The notes: a model not told the origin generated them from the sequence alone. Positions 51,363 through 60,685 are shown, counted from the first letter of the stretch. The stretch is DNA of 64,000 nucleotides from Maribacter hydrothermalis (GCF_001913155.1 NZ_CP018760.1:1984001-2048000), one strand, 5' to 3'. Program-made: numbers and translations.

Positions 51363-51755
51363 TTGCTCAGAAAAATAATTACATATATAGTCGTGTTCCT
51401 TTTAGTAGGCACGACTTCTTTTTTTTTACACCAATTTTTTTTAGGGAATACAGCTGTTAATTTTATTCCTCTATTACAAAAAGCATACATTTTTCATTTT
51501 TTCTTTTCCCTTGTTTTGCTGATATTTTTTCAAATATTTTGTGAAGTAGACAAAATATTTCAACAATTAGGATTCATTTATATGGGAGTACTCGTATTTA
51601 AGATAATAGTATTTACAGCTATTTTTTATCCGCAGCTTTTAGGAGAAAATATGTTATCCCGCTATTATAGGGCTTCCCTATTAATTCCAGTTATTGTATT
51701 TTTGCCGCTTGAAGTAATTTTCATTTCAAAATTGATGCAAAGCAAAAAAGCTTAA
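51363..51755 (+). CDS. small membrane protein, DUF6168 family
   Basis: A 130-residue protein with four membrane helices, in the place where AtpI-like proteins stand in other phyla. It matches the DUF6168 family that in Flavobacteriaceae lies between atpZ and atpB. A role in ATP synthase assembly is inferred from position only. The start is TTG at 51363, 6 bp after the atpZ stop. Confidence 0.68.
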   Translation: MLRKIITYIVVFLLVGTTSFFLHQFFLGNTAVNFIPLLQKAYIFHFFFSLVLLIFFQIFCEVDKIFQQLGFIYMGVLVFKIIVFTAIFYPQLLGENMLSRYYRASLLIPVIVFLPLEVIFISKLMQSKKA

Positions 51756-51772
51756 ATTTTAAAGCTCTAAAG

Positions 51773-51805
51773 TTGCGTAGATTAGGTTAATATTAACTAC
51801 TTTTG
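51773..51805 (+). promoter_or_regulatory. promoter of the atpB operon
   Basis: TTG at 51773-51775 and TACTTTTG at 51798-51805 fit the Bacteroidota -33/-7 promoter elements with a 22 bp spacer. The box lies 38 bp before the atpB ATG, leaving a leader of about 30 nt. It is the best promoter match I found in the window. Confidence 0.7.
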
Positions 51806-51843
51806 CGCAAAATTTCAAGAGCTTAATTTTTGAAAAAGATATA

Positions 51844-53019
51844 ATGAAGAAAGTTTTAGATACATTGAAAACGGCAGCACTACTTTTCGTATTATGTTTT
51901 TCCTTACAAGGATTTGCATCATCTGACAAGGACCAGACCCCTGCAGTAGATACTAAAGAGGAGGTAGATGCTTATATTTTACACCACATTAAAGACGCAC
52001 ACGACTTTCATTTATTTTCATACACATCTAATGGTGAGCGTAAGCATGTAGGTTTTCCTTTGCCTGTAATTGTTTGGTCAAGTAACGGCCTTGTAACTTT
52101 TATGTCTTCGGCTTTTCATCATGATGATGAGGGTAAGGTGGTTGTTGAGCGTAACGGATCTAGTTTTGTAAAGCTTCACAGTAAAATATATGAATTAGAA
52201 GCAGGTGCTTCTCAGGTTGAATTTGATGAAGCTCATCACCCAACAAATGCACATAAAGTATTGGATTTTTCTATTACTAAAAGTGTTATGGGAATTTTAT
52301 TAGTGGGCTTATTTATGCTCATAGTTTTTGGTTCTTTGGCAAGACAGTATGCAGGTAAAAAGGTGCCAACAGGTTTTGGTAGAGTGTTAGAGCCATTGGT
52401 TATTTATGTTAGAGATGAAATTGCTTTACCGAATATTGGTGAAAAAAAATATAGGAAATTCACAGGTTACCTATTAACGGTTTTCTTTTTCATTTGGATA
52501 TTGAACTTATTAGGTCTTACACCTTTTGGCTTTAATGTCACAGGGCAGTTAGCCGTAACAGCAGCTTTGGCAATTTTCACTTTAATTATCTATACCGTAA
52601 GTGGTAACAAAGATTATTGGATGCACATATTGTGGATGCCTGGAGTGCCTATATTAATTAGGCCTGTTTTGGCAATAATAGAATTAGCTGGTGCTTTCAT
52701 TATTAAGCCATTCTCTTTATTGGTTCGTTTATTTGCAAACATTTCTGCAGGACATATTGTTGTAATGAGTTTAATTGCGATAATGTTTACTCTAAAAAAT
52801 AGCTTAGGGGTTGTTGGTGCAACAGGACTTTCATTGGTCTTAGCATTTTTTATTACCCTTATTGAAGTCCTGGTGGCATTTTTACAAGCCTATATTTTTA
52901 CAATGTTATCAGCTTTGTTTATAGGTATGGCAGTTGCAGAGCATGATCACGAACATGAGCATGATGCCCACGGTCATGAAGTTGTAGATGCAGAAGATGT
53001 AAGAGAAAATTTTATTTAA
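51844..53019 (+). CDS. atpB: ATP synthase F0 subunit a
   Basis: Proton channel subunit of the F-type ATP synthase. The 391-residue protein has the long Bacteroidota-type N-terminus with a signal-like helix (ALLFVLCFSLQGFA, about 13-26) and a periplasmic His-rich part, then five to six membrane helices. Landmarks are FFFIWILNLLGLTPFG and IIKPFSLLVRLFANISAGHIVVM with the essential Arg of LVRLFAN, and IEVLVAFLQAYIFTMLSALFIGMA. The tail is rich in His and Asp (HDHEHEHDAHGH). Confidence 0.95.
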   Translation: MKKVLDTLKTAALLFVLCFSLQGFASSDKDQTPAVDTKEEVDAYILHHIKDAHDFHLFSYTSNGERKHVGFPLPVIVWSSNGLVTFMSSAFHHDDEGKVVVERNGSSFVKLHSKIYELEAGASQVEFDEAHHPTNAHKVLDFSITKSVMGILLVGLFMLIVFGSLARQYAGKKVPTGFGRVLEPLVIYVRDEIALPNIGEKKYRKFTGYLLTVFFFIWILNLLGLTPFGFNVTGQLAVTAALAIFTLIIYTVSGNKDYWMHILWMPGVPILIRPVLAIIELAGAFIIKPFSLLVRLFANISAGHIVVMSLIAIMFTLKNSLGVVGATGLSLVLAFFITLIEVLVAFLQAYIFTMLSALFIGMAVAEHDHEHEHDAHGHEVVDAEDVRENFI

Positions 53020-53034
53020 CTCGAGTTTTTTTAA

Positions 53035-53247
<213 letters not shown>

Positions 53248-53264
53248 GAACGCAAAAACCAAAG

Positions 53265-53304
53265 AACATTCTCCTGTAACGGTTGGTTGCAGGAAATGTT
53301 TTTT
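53265..53304 (+). terminator. intercistronic hairpin between atpE and atpF
   Basis: AACATT-C-TCCTG-T-AAC (53265-53280) pairs with GTT-G-CAGGA-AATGTT (53286-53300) with small mismatches and is followed by TTTTTT-like sequence. It lies 18 bp after atpE. It could act as a leaky terminator or RNA stabiliser that keeps atpE message above that of the downstream genes, matching the many c copies per enzyme. Confidence 0.55.
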
Positions 53305-53337
53305 AATTATTGATTTAGTAGTTTAAAAACAAAAAGT

Positions 53338-53838
53338 ATGGAAACTTTATTGAACGATTTTTCACCAGGTTTGTTTGTTGTACAAACAATTCTATTACTA
53401 GGTTTAATTTTTTTATTGGTAAAATTTGCTTGGAAGCCAATTTTAACTTCATTGAATGAAAGAGAATCTGGAATAAAAGATGCATTGGCTGCAGCTGAGA
53501 AAGCACGTACTGATATGCAAAATTTACAAGCTGATAACGAGAAAATGCTTCAAGAAGCACGTTCTGAGCGTGAGGCGATGTTAAAAGAAGCTCGTGAAAT
53601 CAAAGAAAAAATGATTTCTGATTCTAAGGAGCAGGCAAAATTAGAAGGGGATAAAATGTTGAAGCAGGCGCAAGTTGCTATTGAAAGCGAAAAGAAAGCG
53701 GCTGTTGCAGATATTAAAAACCAAGTGGCACAATTATCAGTAGCTATTGCAGAAAAAGTTATCAAAGAAGAATTATCTAATAACGATAAGCAATTGAAGT
53801 TGGTTGATTCATTGTTGAGCGATATAAAACTTAACTAA
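53338..53838 (+). CDS. atpF: ATP synthase F0 subunit b
   Basis: Peripheral stalk subunit, 166 residues: one N-terminal membrane helix (GLFVVQTILLLGLIFLLVKFAWKP, about 11-34) followed by a long charged, Lys/Glu/Ala-rich coiled coil (from NERESGIKDALAAAEKART). Length is standard. It is followed by atpH after 8 bp. Confidence 0.95.
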   Translation: METLLNDFSPGLFVVQTILLLGLIFLLVKFAWKPILTSLNERESGIKDALAAAEKARTDMQNLQADNEKMLQEARSEREAMLKEAREIKEKMISDSKEQAKLEGDKMLKQAQVAIESEKKAAVADIKNQVAQLSVAIAEKVIKEELSNNDKQLKLVDSLLSDIKLN

Positions 53839-53846
53839 GGGAAATA

Positions 53847-54386
53847 ATGAGCGAATCAAGAGCTGCATTACGTTACGCAAAGGCAATATTAGATATGGCC
53901 AAGGAAAACAAAGCCTTGGATGCTGTTGAAAAAGATATGCGTTCAATCGCCACTACTGTTTCTGATAGTAAAGAATTAAGAGATGTATTGGCAAATCCGG
54001 TTGTATCTGGTTCATTGAAAAAAAACGCCTTGCTTGAAATTTTTAAGGGTAGTCATTCAATTACAGAAGGTACTATTAATATGTTAGTGGACAACAAGCG
54101 TTTAGGAATGCTAAATGAAGTTGCTTTAAAATACATTATTCTTAACGAGCAATTAAAAGGTAAAGATGTAGCTTACGTTACAACTGCTGTACCGTTAGAT
54201 GCTGCCATGGAGAAAAAAGTGTTAAAGCAAGTTGCTACCATAACAGGCAATGAGGTTACCATTGAGAATAAAATTGACGAAAGTATCATAGGTGGATTCA
54301 TTCTAAGAGTAGGAGATTTACAATACGATGCTAGTATAGCTAACAAGTTAAGTAATATTAAAAGAGAATTTTCAAATAGTCTATAA
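53847..54386 (+). CDS. atpH: ATP synthase F1 subunit delta
   Basis: Links the peripheral stalk to the F1 head. The 179-residue protein begins SESRAALRYAKAILDMAKEN, the helical N-domain of the family, and has the C-terminal signature ENKIDESIIGGFILRVGDLQYDASIANKLSNIK. Length is standard. A 60 bp gap with loosely repetitive TCTAAT/TATCT sequence separates it from atpA. Confidence 0.95.
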   Translation: MSESRAALRYAKAILDMAKENKALDAVEKDMRSIATTVSDSKELRDVLANPVVSGSLKKNALLEIFKGSHSITEGTINMLVDNKRLGMLNEVALKYIILNEQLKGKDVAYVTTAVPLDAAMEKKVLKQVATITGNEVTIENKIDESIIGGFILRVGDLQYDASIANKLSNIKREFSNSL

Positions 54387-54446
54387 TAACAATATAAGGC
54401 CGCGGATGTTTACATCTAATGCCTAATATCTTATATCTAATTAAAA

Positions 54447-56024
54447 ATGGCAGGAGTAAAAGCCGCTGAAGTATCAGCAATTTTAAAGAAACAATTATCA
54501 GGATTTGATGCTACCGCTACTTTAGACGAAGTAGGTACTGTATTACAAGTTGGTGATGGTATCGCAAGAATCTACGGATTAGCGAACGCGCAATACGGAG
54601 AATTAGTTGAGTTCGAAGGCGGACTTGAAGGTATCGTTCTAAACCTTGAAGAAGACAACGTTGGTGTGGTTCTTTTAGGACCTTCTAAATCAGTTGGTGA
54701 AGGTGATACGGTAAAACGTACACAGCGTATTGCTTCTGTAAAAGTTGGTGAAGGTATTGTTGGTCGTGTGGTAGATACTTTAGGAAACCCTATCGATGGT
54801 AAAGGACCTATTGCCGGCGATACTTATGAGATGCCATTAGAGCGTAAAGCTCCAGGGGTAATCTACAGAGAGCCTGTAACTGAGCCAATGCAATCTGGTA
54901 TTAAAGCAATTGATGCAATGATTCCAGTTGGTAGAGGACAAAGAGAATTGGTTATTGGTGACCGTCAAACTGGTAAGACTACAGTTTGTATCGATACCAT
55001 TCTAAATCAAAAAGAATTTTATGATGCTGGTGAGCCTGTTTACTGTATCTATGTTGCCATAGGTCAGAAAGCATCTACTGTTGCCGGTATCGCTCAAGTA
55101 TTGGAAGATAAGGGAGCAATGGCATATACTACTATAGTAGCTGCTAATGCATCTGATCCTGCACCAATGCAAGTATATGCACCATTTACCGGAGCATCTA
55201 TTGGAGAATATTTCCGTGATACAGGTCGTCCTGCATTAATTATATATGATGATTTATCTAAACAAGCGGTTGCTTACCGTGAGGTGTCTCTTTTGTTAAG
55301 AAGACCACCAGGACGTGAGGCGTACCCAGGTGACGTTTTCTACCTACACTCTAGATTATTGGAGCGTGCTGCAAAAGTTATCAATGATGATGATATCGCA
55401 AAAGAAATGAACGATTTGCCAGAGGTATTAAAGCCAATGGTAAAAGGCGGTGGTTCTTTAACGGCTTTGCCTATTATTGAAACACAAGCGGGTGACGTTT
55501 CTGCTTATATCCCAACTAACGTGATTTCTATTACTGACGGACAGATATTCTTAGAGCAAGATTTATTCAACCAAGGGGTTAGACCAGCAATTAACGTAGG
55601 TATTTCCGTATCTCGTGTTGGTGGTAACGCTCAGATTAAATCAATGAAGAAGGTTGCAGGTACATTGAAACTGGATCAAGCACAGTTCCGTGAATTGGAA
55701 GCGTTCGCTAAATTCGGTTCAGATTTAGATGCAGCTACCTTGAACGTTATTGAAAAAGGACGTAGAAACGTTGAAATATTAAAGCAAGCACAGAACGATC
55801 CTTATACGGTGGAAGATCAGGTTGCAATTATCTATGCAGGTTCTAAGAACTTGTTAAGAGATGTTCCAGTTGAGAAAGTAAAAGAATTTGAACGTGATTA
55901 CTTAGAGTTTTTAAACGCTAAGCACAGAGATGTTCTTGATACATTGAAAGCTGGAAAACTTACAGACGAAGTTATTGATACATTAACAGCTGTTTGTAAA
56001 GACCTTTCTGCGAAATACAAATAA
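54447..56024 (+). CDS. atpA: ATP synthase F1 subunit alpha
   Basis: Non-catalytic nucleotide-binding subunit of the F1 head, 525 residues. Visible are the N-terminal beta-barrel ([24 protein letters not shown]), the P-loop GDRQTGKT near 171-178, [43 protein letters not shown] (about 274-316) and the catalytic-interface Arg in [12 protein letters not shown]. Codon use is more regular than in the neighbouring accessory genes, as expected for a highly expressed protein. atpG would normally follow directly, but a four-helix-bundle gene intervenes. Confidence 0.97.
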   Translation: MAGVKAAEVSAILKKQLSGFDATATLDEVGTVLQVGDGIARIYGLANAQYGELVEFEGGLEGIVLNLEEDNVGVVLLGPSKSVGEGDTVKRTQRIASVKVGEGIVGRVVDTLGNPIDGKGPIAGDTYEMPLERKAPGVIYREPVTEPMQSGIKAIDAMIPVGRGQRELVIGDRQTGKTTVCIDTILNQKEFYDAGEPVYCIYVAIGQKASTVAGIAQVLEDKGAMAYTTIVAANASDPAPMQVYAPFTGASIGEYFRDTGRPALIIYDDLSKQAVAYREVSLLLRRPPGREAYPGDVFYLHSRLLERAAKVINDDDIAKEMNDLPEVLKPMVKGGGSLTALPIIETQAGDVSAYIPTNVISITDGQIFLEQDLFNQGVRPAINVGISVSRVGGNAQIKSMKKVAGTLKLDQAQFRELEAFAKFGSDLDAATLNVIEKGRRNVEILKQAQNDPYTVEDQVAIIYAGSKNLLRDVPVEKVKEFERDYLEFLNAKHRDVLDTLKAGKLTDEVIDTLTAVCKDLSAKYK

Positions 56025-56048
56025 GTTACAAGTGCAGAGTGATTAGTT

Positions 56049-56387
56049 ATGAGTAAGTTAAATGAAAGTCCTATTAGGATTAAGAGTTTTGATTTTGCTT
56101 GTAAAATTGTTTTGTACTGTGATACTTTAAAAGAGAATAAAGATTTTGAGCTTGCCTCTCAATTATTAAGAAGCGGAACAAGTATTGGAGCTAATACTAG
56201 AGAAGCACAACGAGGGGTTAGTAAAAAAGATTTTAAAAATAAGTTTGGAATTGCTCTAAAGGAGGCAGACGAGACCATGTATTGGTTGGAAATATTGGAA
56301 GCAACTGAAAGAAATGTACCAAAGGATATGAAAATTAAATGCGAAGAGTTAATTAGAATTTTAGTTTCAATTATTAAAAACTCATAA
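56049..56387 (+). CDS. four-helix-bundle protein (23S rRNA intervening-sequence family)
   Basis: A 112-residue all-helical protein with the family marks SFDFACKIVLYCDTLKE, ASQLLRSGTSIGANTREAQRG near 41-61 and KFGIALKEADETMYWLEIL. Such proteins were first found in insertions of 23S rRNA genes, but most copies, as here, are free-standing; they form pentamers and their role is unknown. The gene lies alone between atpA and atpG, 24 bp after the first and 30 bp before the second, in the same direction. Its codon use is less regular than that of its neighbours. It is probably a mobile passenger. Confidence 0.9.
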   Translation: MSKLNESPIRIKSFDFACKIVLYCDTLKENKDFELASQLLRSGTSIGANTREAQRGVSKKDFKNKFGIALKEADETMYWLEILEATERNVPKDMKIKCEELIRILVSIIKNS

Positions 56388-56417
56388 CTCTTCATTCATA
56401 ACTTTTAACTTGAACAA

Positions 56418-57278
56418 ATGGCAAATTTAAAGGAAATACGGAATAGGATTTCATCGGTTTCATCAACGATGCAGATTACCAGTGCCATGAAAATGGTTTC
56501 TGCTGCAAAATTGAAGAAGGCACAAGATGCCATTACGGCAATGAGACCTTATGCCGATAAATTAACCGAATTACTTCAAAATTTAAGTGCTAGTTTAGAA
56601 GGTGATTCAGGTAGTGTATATGCAGATAATCGTATTGTAAAAAAAGTATTAATAGTATCTATAACTTCAAATAGAGGTCTTTGTGGTGCTTTTAACACGA
56701 ACATTTTAAAACAATCGGTTCATCTTGCTGAAAACGTACATGCTGGTAAAGAAGTAGATTTTTTAGCGATTGGTAAAAAGGCAAATGACTTTTTAGGAAA
56801 ACGTTTTAATGTTATTGCTAACCACAGTAAGGTTTATGATGATTTAACGTTTGATAATGTTTCTGAAATTGCAGAAAGTTTAATGCAACTTTTTACAGAC
56901 GGGGCATACGATCGTATTGAAATTGTATATAACAAGTTTAAGAATGCAGCTACTCAAATCGTAATGACCGAGCAGTTTTTACCTATTGTTCCTTTAGAGG
57001 TTGAAGGTAATTCAAGTGCAGATTATACATTTGAACCTTCTAAAGTTGAAATTATTGAGCAATTGATTCCTAAGTCCTTAAAGACACAGTTATATAAAGG
57101 TATTAGAGATTCATTTGCAAGTGAACATGGTGCACGTATGACTGCTATGCACAAAGCAACAGATAACGCAACTGAAATGCGTGATCAATTGAAATTGACA
57201 TATAACAAAGCAAGACAGGCTGCTATTACTAACGAGATTTTAGAGATTGTTGGTGGTGCAGAAGCATTAAATAATTAA
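56418..57278 (+). CDS. atpG: ATP synthase F1 subunit gamma
   Basis: Rotor shaft of the ATP synthase, 286 residues. The N-terminal helix LKEIRNRISSVSSTMQITSAMKMVSAAKLKKAQ (4-36), the central ITSNRGLCGAFNTNI and the C-terminal helix EHGARMTAMHKATDNATEM..LTYNKARQAAITNEILEIVGGAEAL are all typical. A terminator follows. The beta and epsilon genes are not here; in Bacteroidota they usually form a separate unit. Confidence 0.96.
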   Translation: MANLKEIRNRISSVSSTMQITSAMKMVSAAKLKKAQDAITAMRPYADKLTELLQNLSASLEGDSGSVYADNRIVKKVLIVSITSNRGLCGAFNTNILKQSVHLAENVHAGKEVDFLAIGKKANDFLGKRFNVIANHSKVYDDLTFDNVSEIAESLMQLFTDGAYDRIEIVYNKFKNAATQIVMTEQFLPIVPLEVEGNSSADYTFEPSKVEIIEQLIPKSLKTQLYKGIRDSFASEHGARMTAMHKATDNATEMRDQLKLTYNKARQAAITNEILEIVGGAEALNN

Positions 57279-57344
57279 TTCTGCTTTTGACATTGATGAT
57301 TTACGTATGCGTTGTCATTAAGAATTTAAAAATAGTATGATTTG

Positions 57345-57371
57345 AAAACCCCACCTGAAAGTGGGGTTTTT
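57345..57371 (+). terminator. rho-independent terminator of the atp operon
   Basis: AAAACCCCAC (57345-57354) and GTGGGGTTTT (57361-57370) form a perfect 10-bp stem with a 6-nt loop, ending in a T-run. It lies 67 bp after atpG. Confidence 0.92.
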
Positions 57372-57420
57372 ACTTTTAAAGTATTGAGATTCCTTTTTTT
57401 ATCCGACTTTTGCCTTGACC

Positions 57421-58641
57421 ATGAAAACCAAAAACACCGCATTACTTTTTATTTTTATTTCAATATTAGTCGATGTTATTGGTATAGGTATCATTCTTCC
57501 TATTATTCCCGATTTAATAATGGAGTTAACAGGAGAAGGTAATCACATGGCTATTATTTATGGAATGTGGTTGACCACTGCCTTTGCTGGGATGCAGTTC
57601 TTATTTTCTCCGATTTTAGGGGAAATATCAGATAGATTTGGTAGGAGACCTATATTGCTTCTTGCACTTTTAGGGTTAAGCATAGATTACTTAATACACG
57701 CTTGGGCACCAACAATAATTTGGCTTTTTATAGGACGTTTTTTGGCAGGAATTACCGGCGCTAGCTTCACCGTTGCATCGGCCTATATTGCAGATGTTAG
57801 TACCAAAGAAAACAAGGCTAAGAATTTCGGATTAATAGGTGCTGCATTCGGAATCGGATTTATAATCGGTCCTGGAATTGGTGGATTTTTTGGAGAAATC
57901 GATATTCGTTTGCCATTTTATATAGCGGCGGGCTTAACATTCACCAATTTTCTTTTTGGGTATTTCTTTGTTCCCGAGTCATTAACACCTGAGAATAGAA
58001 GACCAATTGTCTTTAAAAAGATGATTCCTGGGGTATCACTGTTCGCTTTGCGTAATTATAAAGGTATATTATTATTAATCTCGGCATTTTTCTTGGCCAA
58101 TTTAGCTGGTCAGGCATTACCTTCTACTTGGTCTTATTACGGCATTGAACGTTATGATTGGAGCCCAAGGCAAATAGGATTATCTCTTATGGTCGTTGGG
58201 CTACTTGTTGCTATTGTACAGGGATTTTTAGTGGGTAAATTAGTTACTAAATTTGGAAAGCGAAAAGTCATTATTTACGGATTTCTATTATGGACCGTTG
58301 GTATGTTTCTATTTTCTTTCGCCACTGAACCTTGGATGCTGTATGCATTCTTAATTCCGTATGCTTTGGGTGGTATTGCCGGTCCTACGGTGCAAGGGGT
58401 AATCTCTAATCAAGTTTCTGAAAAAGAACAGGGAATTTTACAAGGTTCTATAACCGGATTGGTAAGTATTACGGCTATTTTGGGGCAGTTCATTTTTGCG
58501 CCCGTATTTTATTATTTTATTCGACCGGAGGCATCTATTTATTTTCCTGGTGCTCCATATGCCTTAGCGGCAGCATTTCTCTTAGCGGCTTTTATTTTAG
58601 CATTCACAGCTATAAAAAGAATGAATGTAGAGCCAGAATAA
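57421..58641 (+). CDS. MFS exporter, TetA-like (DHA1 family)
   Basis: A 406-residue major facilitator protein with 12 membrane segments, close in layout to the Tet(A)-type drug/proton antiporters: LVDVIGIGIILPIIPDLI in the first helix, motif A GEISDRFGRRPILLLALLG between helices 2 and 3, motif B GRFLAGITGASFTVASAYIAD and motif C FGIGFIIGPGIGGFFGE. The real substrate may not be tetracycline. A TTG two codons upstream (57415) would add M-T; the ATG at 57421 is the better start. Confidence 0.87.
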   Translation: MKTKNTALLFIFISILVDVIGIGIILPIIPDLIMELTGEGNHMAIIYGMWLTTAFAGMQFLFSPILGEISDRFGRRPILLLALLGLSIDYLIHAWAPTIIWLFIGRFLAGITGASFTVASAYIADVSTKENKAKNFGLIGAAFGIGFIIGPGIGGFFGEIDIRLPFYIAAGLTFTNFLFGYFFVPESLTPENRRPIVFKKMIPGVSLFALRNYKGILLLISAFFLANLAGQALPSTWSYYGIERYDWSPRQIGLSLMVVGLLVAIVQGFLVGKLVTKFGKRKVIIYGFLLWTVGMFLFSFATEPWMLYAFLIPYALGGIAGPTVQGVISNQVSEKEQGILQGSITGLVSITAILGQFIFAPVFYYFIRPEASIYFPGAPYALAAAFLLAAFILAFTAIKRMNVEPE

Positions 58642-58646
58642 ATTAT

Positions 58647-58682
58647 TTTTCAATTCTTGATGTAACATTTTTTAATTCTTGA
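58647..58682 (+). repeat. 14-bp direct repeat before the hydrolase/sigma operon
   Basis: TTTTCAATTCTTGA (58647-58660) and TTTTTAATTCTTGA (58669-58682) differ at one base and are 22 bp apart, about two turns of DNA. They lie 33-68 bp before the ATG of the alpha/beta hydrolase gene. They may be part of a promoter read by the operon's own ECF sigma factor or bind a regulator. Confidence 0.4.
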
Positions 58683-58714
58683 ATCTAAAGGGTGAACAAA
58701 CAAAAACTCTTACG

Positions 58715-59557
58715 ATGAAAACAATTAAAACTTTATTATTCGGATTACTAATTATCTTCTCTCTTACAACAACTGCACAAGAAAAACCTTTTAAAGTAGA
58801 TGTGAGAGGTGAAGGGAAACCAATACTCTTGTTTCCAGGATTTACCTGTACTGGTGAAGTTTGGGATACTACAATAGCTGAACTATCAAAAAATTACGAA
58901 TGTCATGTATTTACTTTTGCGGGCTTCGGAGATGTTCCTGCTATTGAAAAACCATGGCTACCAAAGATTAAAGAAGGAGTTGTAAATTATATTTCAGAAA
59001 AAAAATTAGAGAATCCTGTTTTGCTTGGGCATAGTTTAGGTGGTGCGTTGGCTCTTTGGATGGCCACTGAAAGCGATTCATTTAAAGAACTTATTATTGT
59101 AGATGCCTTACCTTCAACTGGTGCGTTAATGATGCCAGATTTTAAAAGTGAGTATATGGTATACGATTCCCCCTATAATAAACAGACTTTAGCAATGAAT
59201 GCTGTTGATTTTGATGCAATGGTTGGTCAGATGGCTAGTGGTATGGCCAAGGATAAACCATATCAGGAAAGAATTAAAAATTGGATGATCCAGGCAGATA
59301 GGGAAACGTATGTTTATGGCTATACAGATTTATTAAAACTTGATCTTCGTGAAGACCTTGCTAAAATAAAAATTCCTGTAACTATATTGGCGGCAACTGA
59401 ACCCTACGGATTGGAAATGGCCAAGTCTACCTATGAAGCCCAGTACAAAGCCCTTTCAAAATATACAATAGAATTCGCATCTGGGTCATCTCATTTTATA
59501 ATGTATGATCAACCACAATGGTTTATGGAGAATCTTAAAAATGCGTTGAACGACTAA
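58715..59557 (+). CDS. exported alpha/beta hydrolase
   Basis: A 280-residue protein from the ATG at 58715, with a signal peptide (LLFGLLIIFSLTTTAQ) and an alpha/beta-hydrolase fold: oxyanion region LFPGFTCTGEVW, nucleophile Ser107 in G105-HSLGG-110, a late acidic residue and the catalytic His in SGSSHFIMYDQPQW. The reaction cannot be named. An upstream TTG at 58679 would add 12 residues ahead of the signal peptide and is less likely. It is joined by a TAATG overlap to an ECF sigma factor gene, so the two are co-translated. Confidence 0.85.
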   Translation: MKTIKTLLFGLLIIFSLTTTAQEKPFKVDVRGEGKPILLFPGFTCTGEVWDTTIAELSKNYECHVFTFAGFGDVPAIEKPWLPKIKEGVVNYISEKKLENPVLLGHSLGGALALWMATESDSFKELIIVDALPSTGALMMPDFKSEYMVYDSPYNKQTLAMNAVDFDAMVGQMASGMAKDKPYQERIKNWMIQADRETYVYGYTDLLKLDLREDLAKIKIPVTILAATEPYGLEMAKSTYEAQYKALSKYTIEFASGSSHFIMYDQPQWFMENLKNALND

Positions 59558-60051
59558 TGGGCTCTAAAGAAACTACATATCAGAAAATTTACGAAGAAAA
59601 CTGTCCCAAAGTAATGCGGTTATGTTTAGGATATACGGCGGGTAACGAATCTCTTGCTAAAGACCTTGTTCAAGAAACTTTTATAAAGGTTTGGCAGAAT
59701 TTAGAGGGATTTAGGAACGAAAGCGGATTTGGAACATGGATCTATCGTATTTGTGTAAATACCTGTTTAGCTGAATTACGAAAGGAGCGTAAAAAAGATA
59801 GAAAGCTTCAAATTGATGGGCTTCAGGTAAGTGATTCTAGCGAAAATCCTGCAGACAAAGAGGATATGTTAAATCAATTATATACGTGCATCAATAAATT
59901 AAGTAGCACCAATAAAGCTATAATTTTATTAGAACTAGAAGGAGTGCCACAACTGGAAATTTCAGAAATTATTGGAATAAAACATGAGGCGCTTCGTACA
60001 AGAATATATAGAATAAAACAACAACTTACTAAATGCGTTAACAATGAATAA
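59557..60051 (+). CDS. ECF-type RNA polymerase sigma factor
   Basis: A 164-residue sigma-70 family regulator with region 2 (AKDLVQETFIKVWQNLEGFRNESGFGTWIYRICVNTCLAELRK, about 34-76) and region 4 (LEGVPQLEISEIIGIKHEALRTRIYRIKQQL, about 127-157), joined by a short linker. It directs polymerase to a small promoter set, probably including its own operon. Its ATG overlaps the hydrolase stop by 1 bp and its stop overlaps the next gene, a likely anti-sigma protein, by 8 bp. Confidence 0.92.
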   Translation: MGSKETTYQKIYEENCPKVMRLCLGYTAGNESLAKDLVQETFIKVWQNLEGFRNESGFGTWIYRICVNTCLAELRKERKKDRKLQIDGLQVSDSSENPADKEDMLNQLYTCINKLSSTNKAIILLELEGVPQLEISEIIGIKHEALRTRIYRIKQQLTKCVNNE

Positions 60052-60604
60052 TTTTGAAGATTTACAAAACAAATGGCAGAGCCAATCTGGAGTTTCTGCG
60101 ACCGAAGACGGATTTAAATCCCTTCTAAAAAGTGTAAAAGCCATAGAAAAAAAGCAAAAAACGGGGAATATAGTATTAACCCTTACAATTCTTATCTTAG
60201 TAGCTTTTCTCGTATATGTTTCTGGTTATGAAAATGTAACATTTTTACTGGGAATAGGATTAATGATAGGGAGTTTAGTTGCCAGAATAGGGCTAGAACT
60301 TTATAGCTTAAAAAAGCTTAGAAACATAGATTTCAGTAAGAATGCTAGAACTTTCAAAGTAGATTTGACCAAATATTATTCTTTAAGAAAATATACGCAT
60401 TATCTACTTACACCGTTAGCTATTATAATTTATGCCGTTGGGTTTATTATTCTATTGCCTTTGTTTAAGGCATCTTTATCTTCTGGTTTTTATATATATA
60501 TTCTAGTTTCTTCGGTCGTTTTTTTATTCGTATTCTCTGTGTTTATCTATAAACAGATAAAATTTGAACTCAATAAATTAAAAGAGTTAAATACTAAAGA
60601 TTAA
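60044..60604 (+). CDS. membrane protein, probable anti-sigma factor
   Basis: A 186-residue protein with a cytoplasmic N-terminus of about 40 residues (MNNFEDLQNKWQSQ) and four membrane helices in two pairs (about 42-82 and 118-175). The N-terminal F-E-D-L-x-x-x-W-Q pattern and the 8 bp overlap with the sigma gene are typical of unnamed membrane partners of ECF sigma factors in Bacteroidota. That it binds the sigma factor is inferred from arrangement. Confidence 0.65.
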   Translation: MNNFEDLQNKWQSQSGVSATEDGFKSLLKSVKAIEKKQKTGNIVLTLTILILVAFLVYVSGYENVTFLLGIGLMIGSLVARIGLELYSLKKLRNIDFSKNARTFKVDLTKYYSLRKYTHYLLTPLAIIIYAVGFIILLPLFKASLSSGFYIYILVSSVVFLFVFSVFIYKQIKFELNKLKELNTKD

Positions 60605-60638
60605 TCGTTCACTAATAATTGCGATGTTAAATGACTAT

Positions 60639-60685
60639 TTAAACCCATATTACTTCCTATCTTTATAAGAATAATATGGGTTTAA
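60639..60685 (+). repeat. 14-bp inverted repeat running into a start codon
   Basis: TTAAACCCATATTA (60639-60652) and TAATATGGGTTTAA (60672-60685) are perfect complements with a 19-nt loop. The right arm contains the first possible ATG (60676) and ends on the A of the second (60685). It can be a terminator for the sigma operon, though there is no T-run, or an RNA fold that hides the start of the lipoprotein gene. Confidence 0.55.

Noticed and set aside
56049..56387. rRNA intervening sequence
   Set aside because: The protein family is named after 23S rRNA insertions, but no rRNA sequence lies near.
53847..57278. Missing atpD and atpC as a defect
   Set aside because: Bacteroidota commonly carry the beta and epsilon genes in a separate unit, so absence here is normal.
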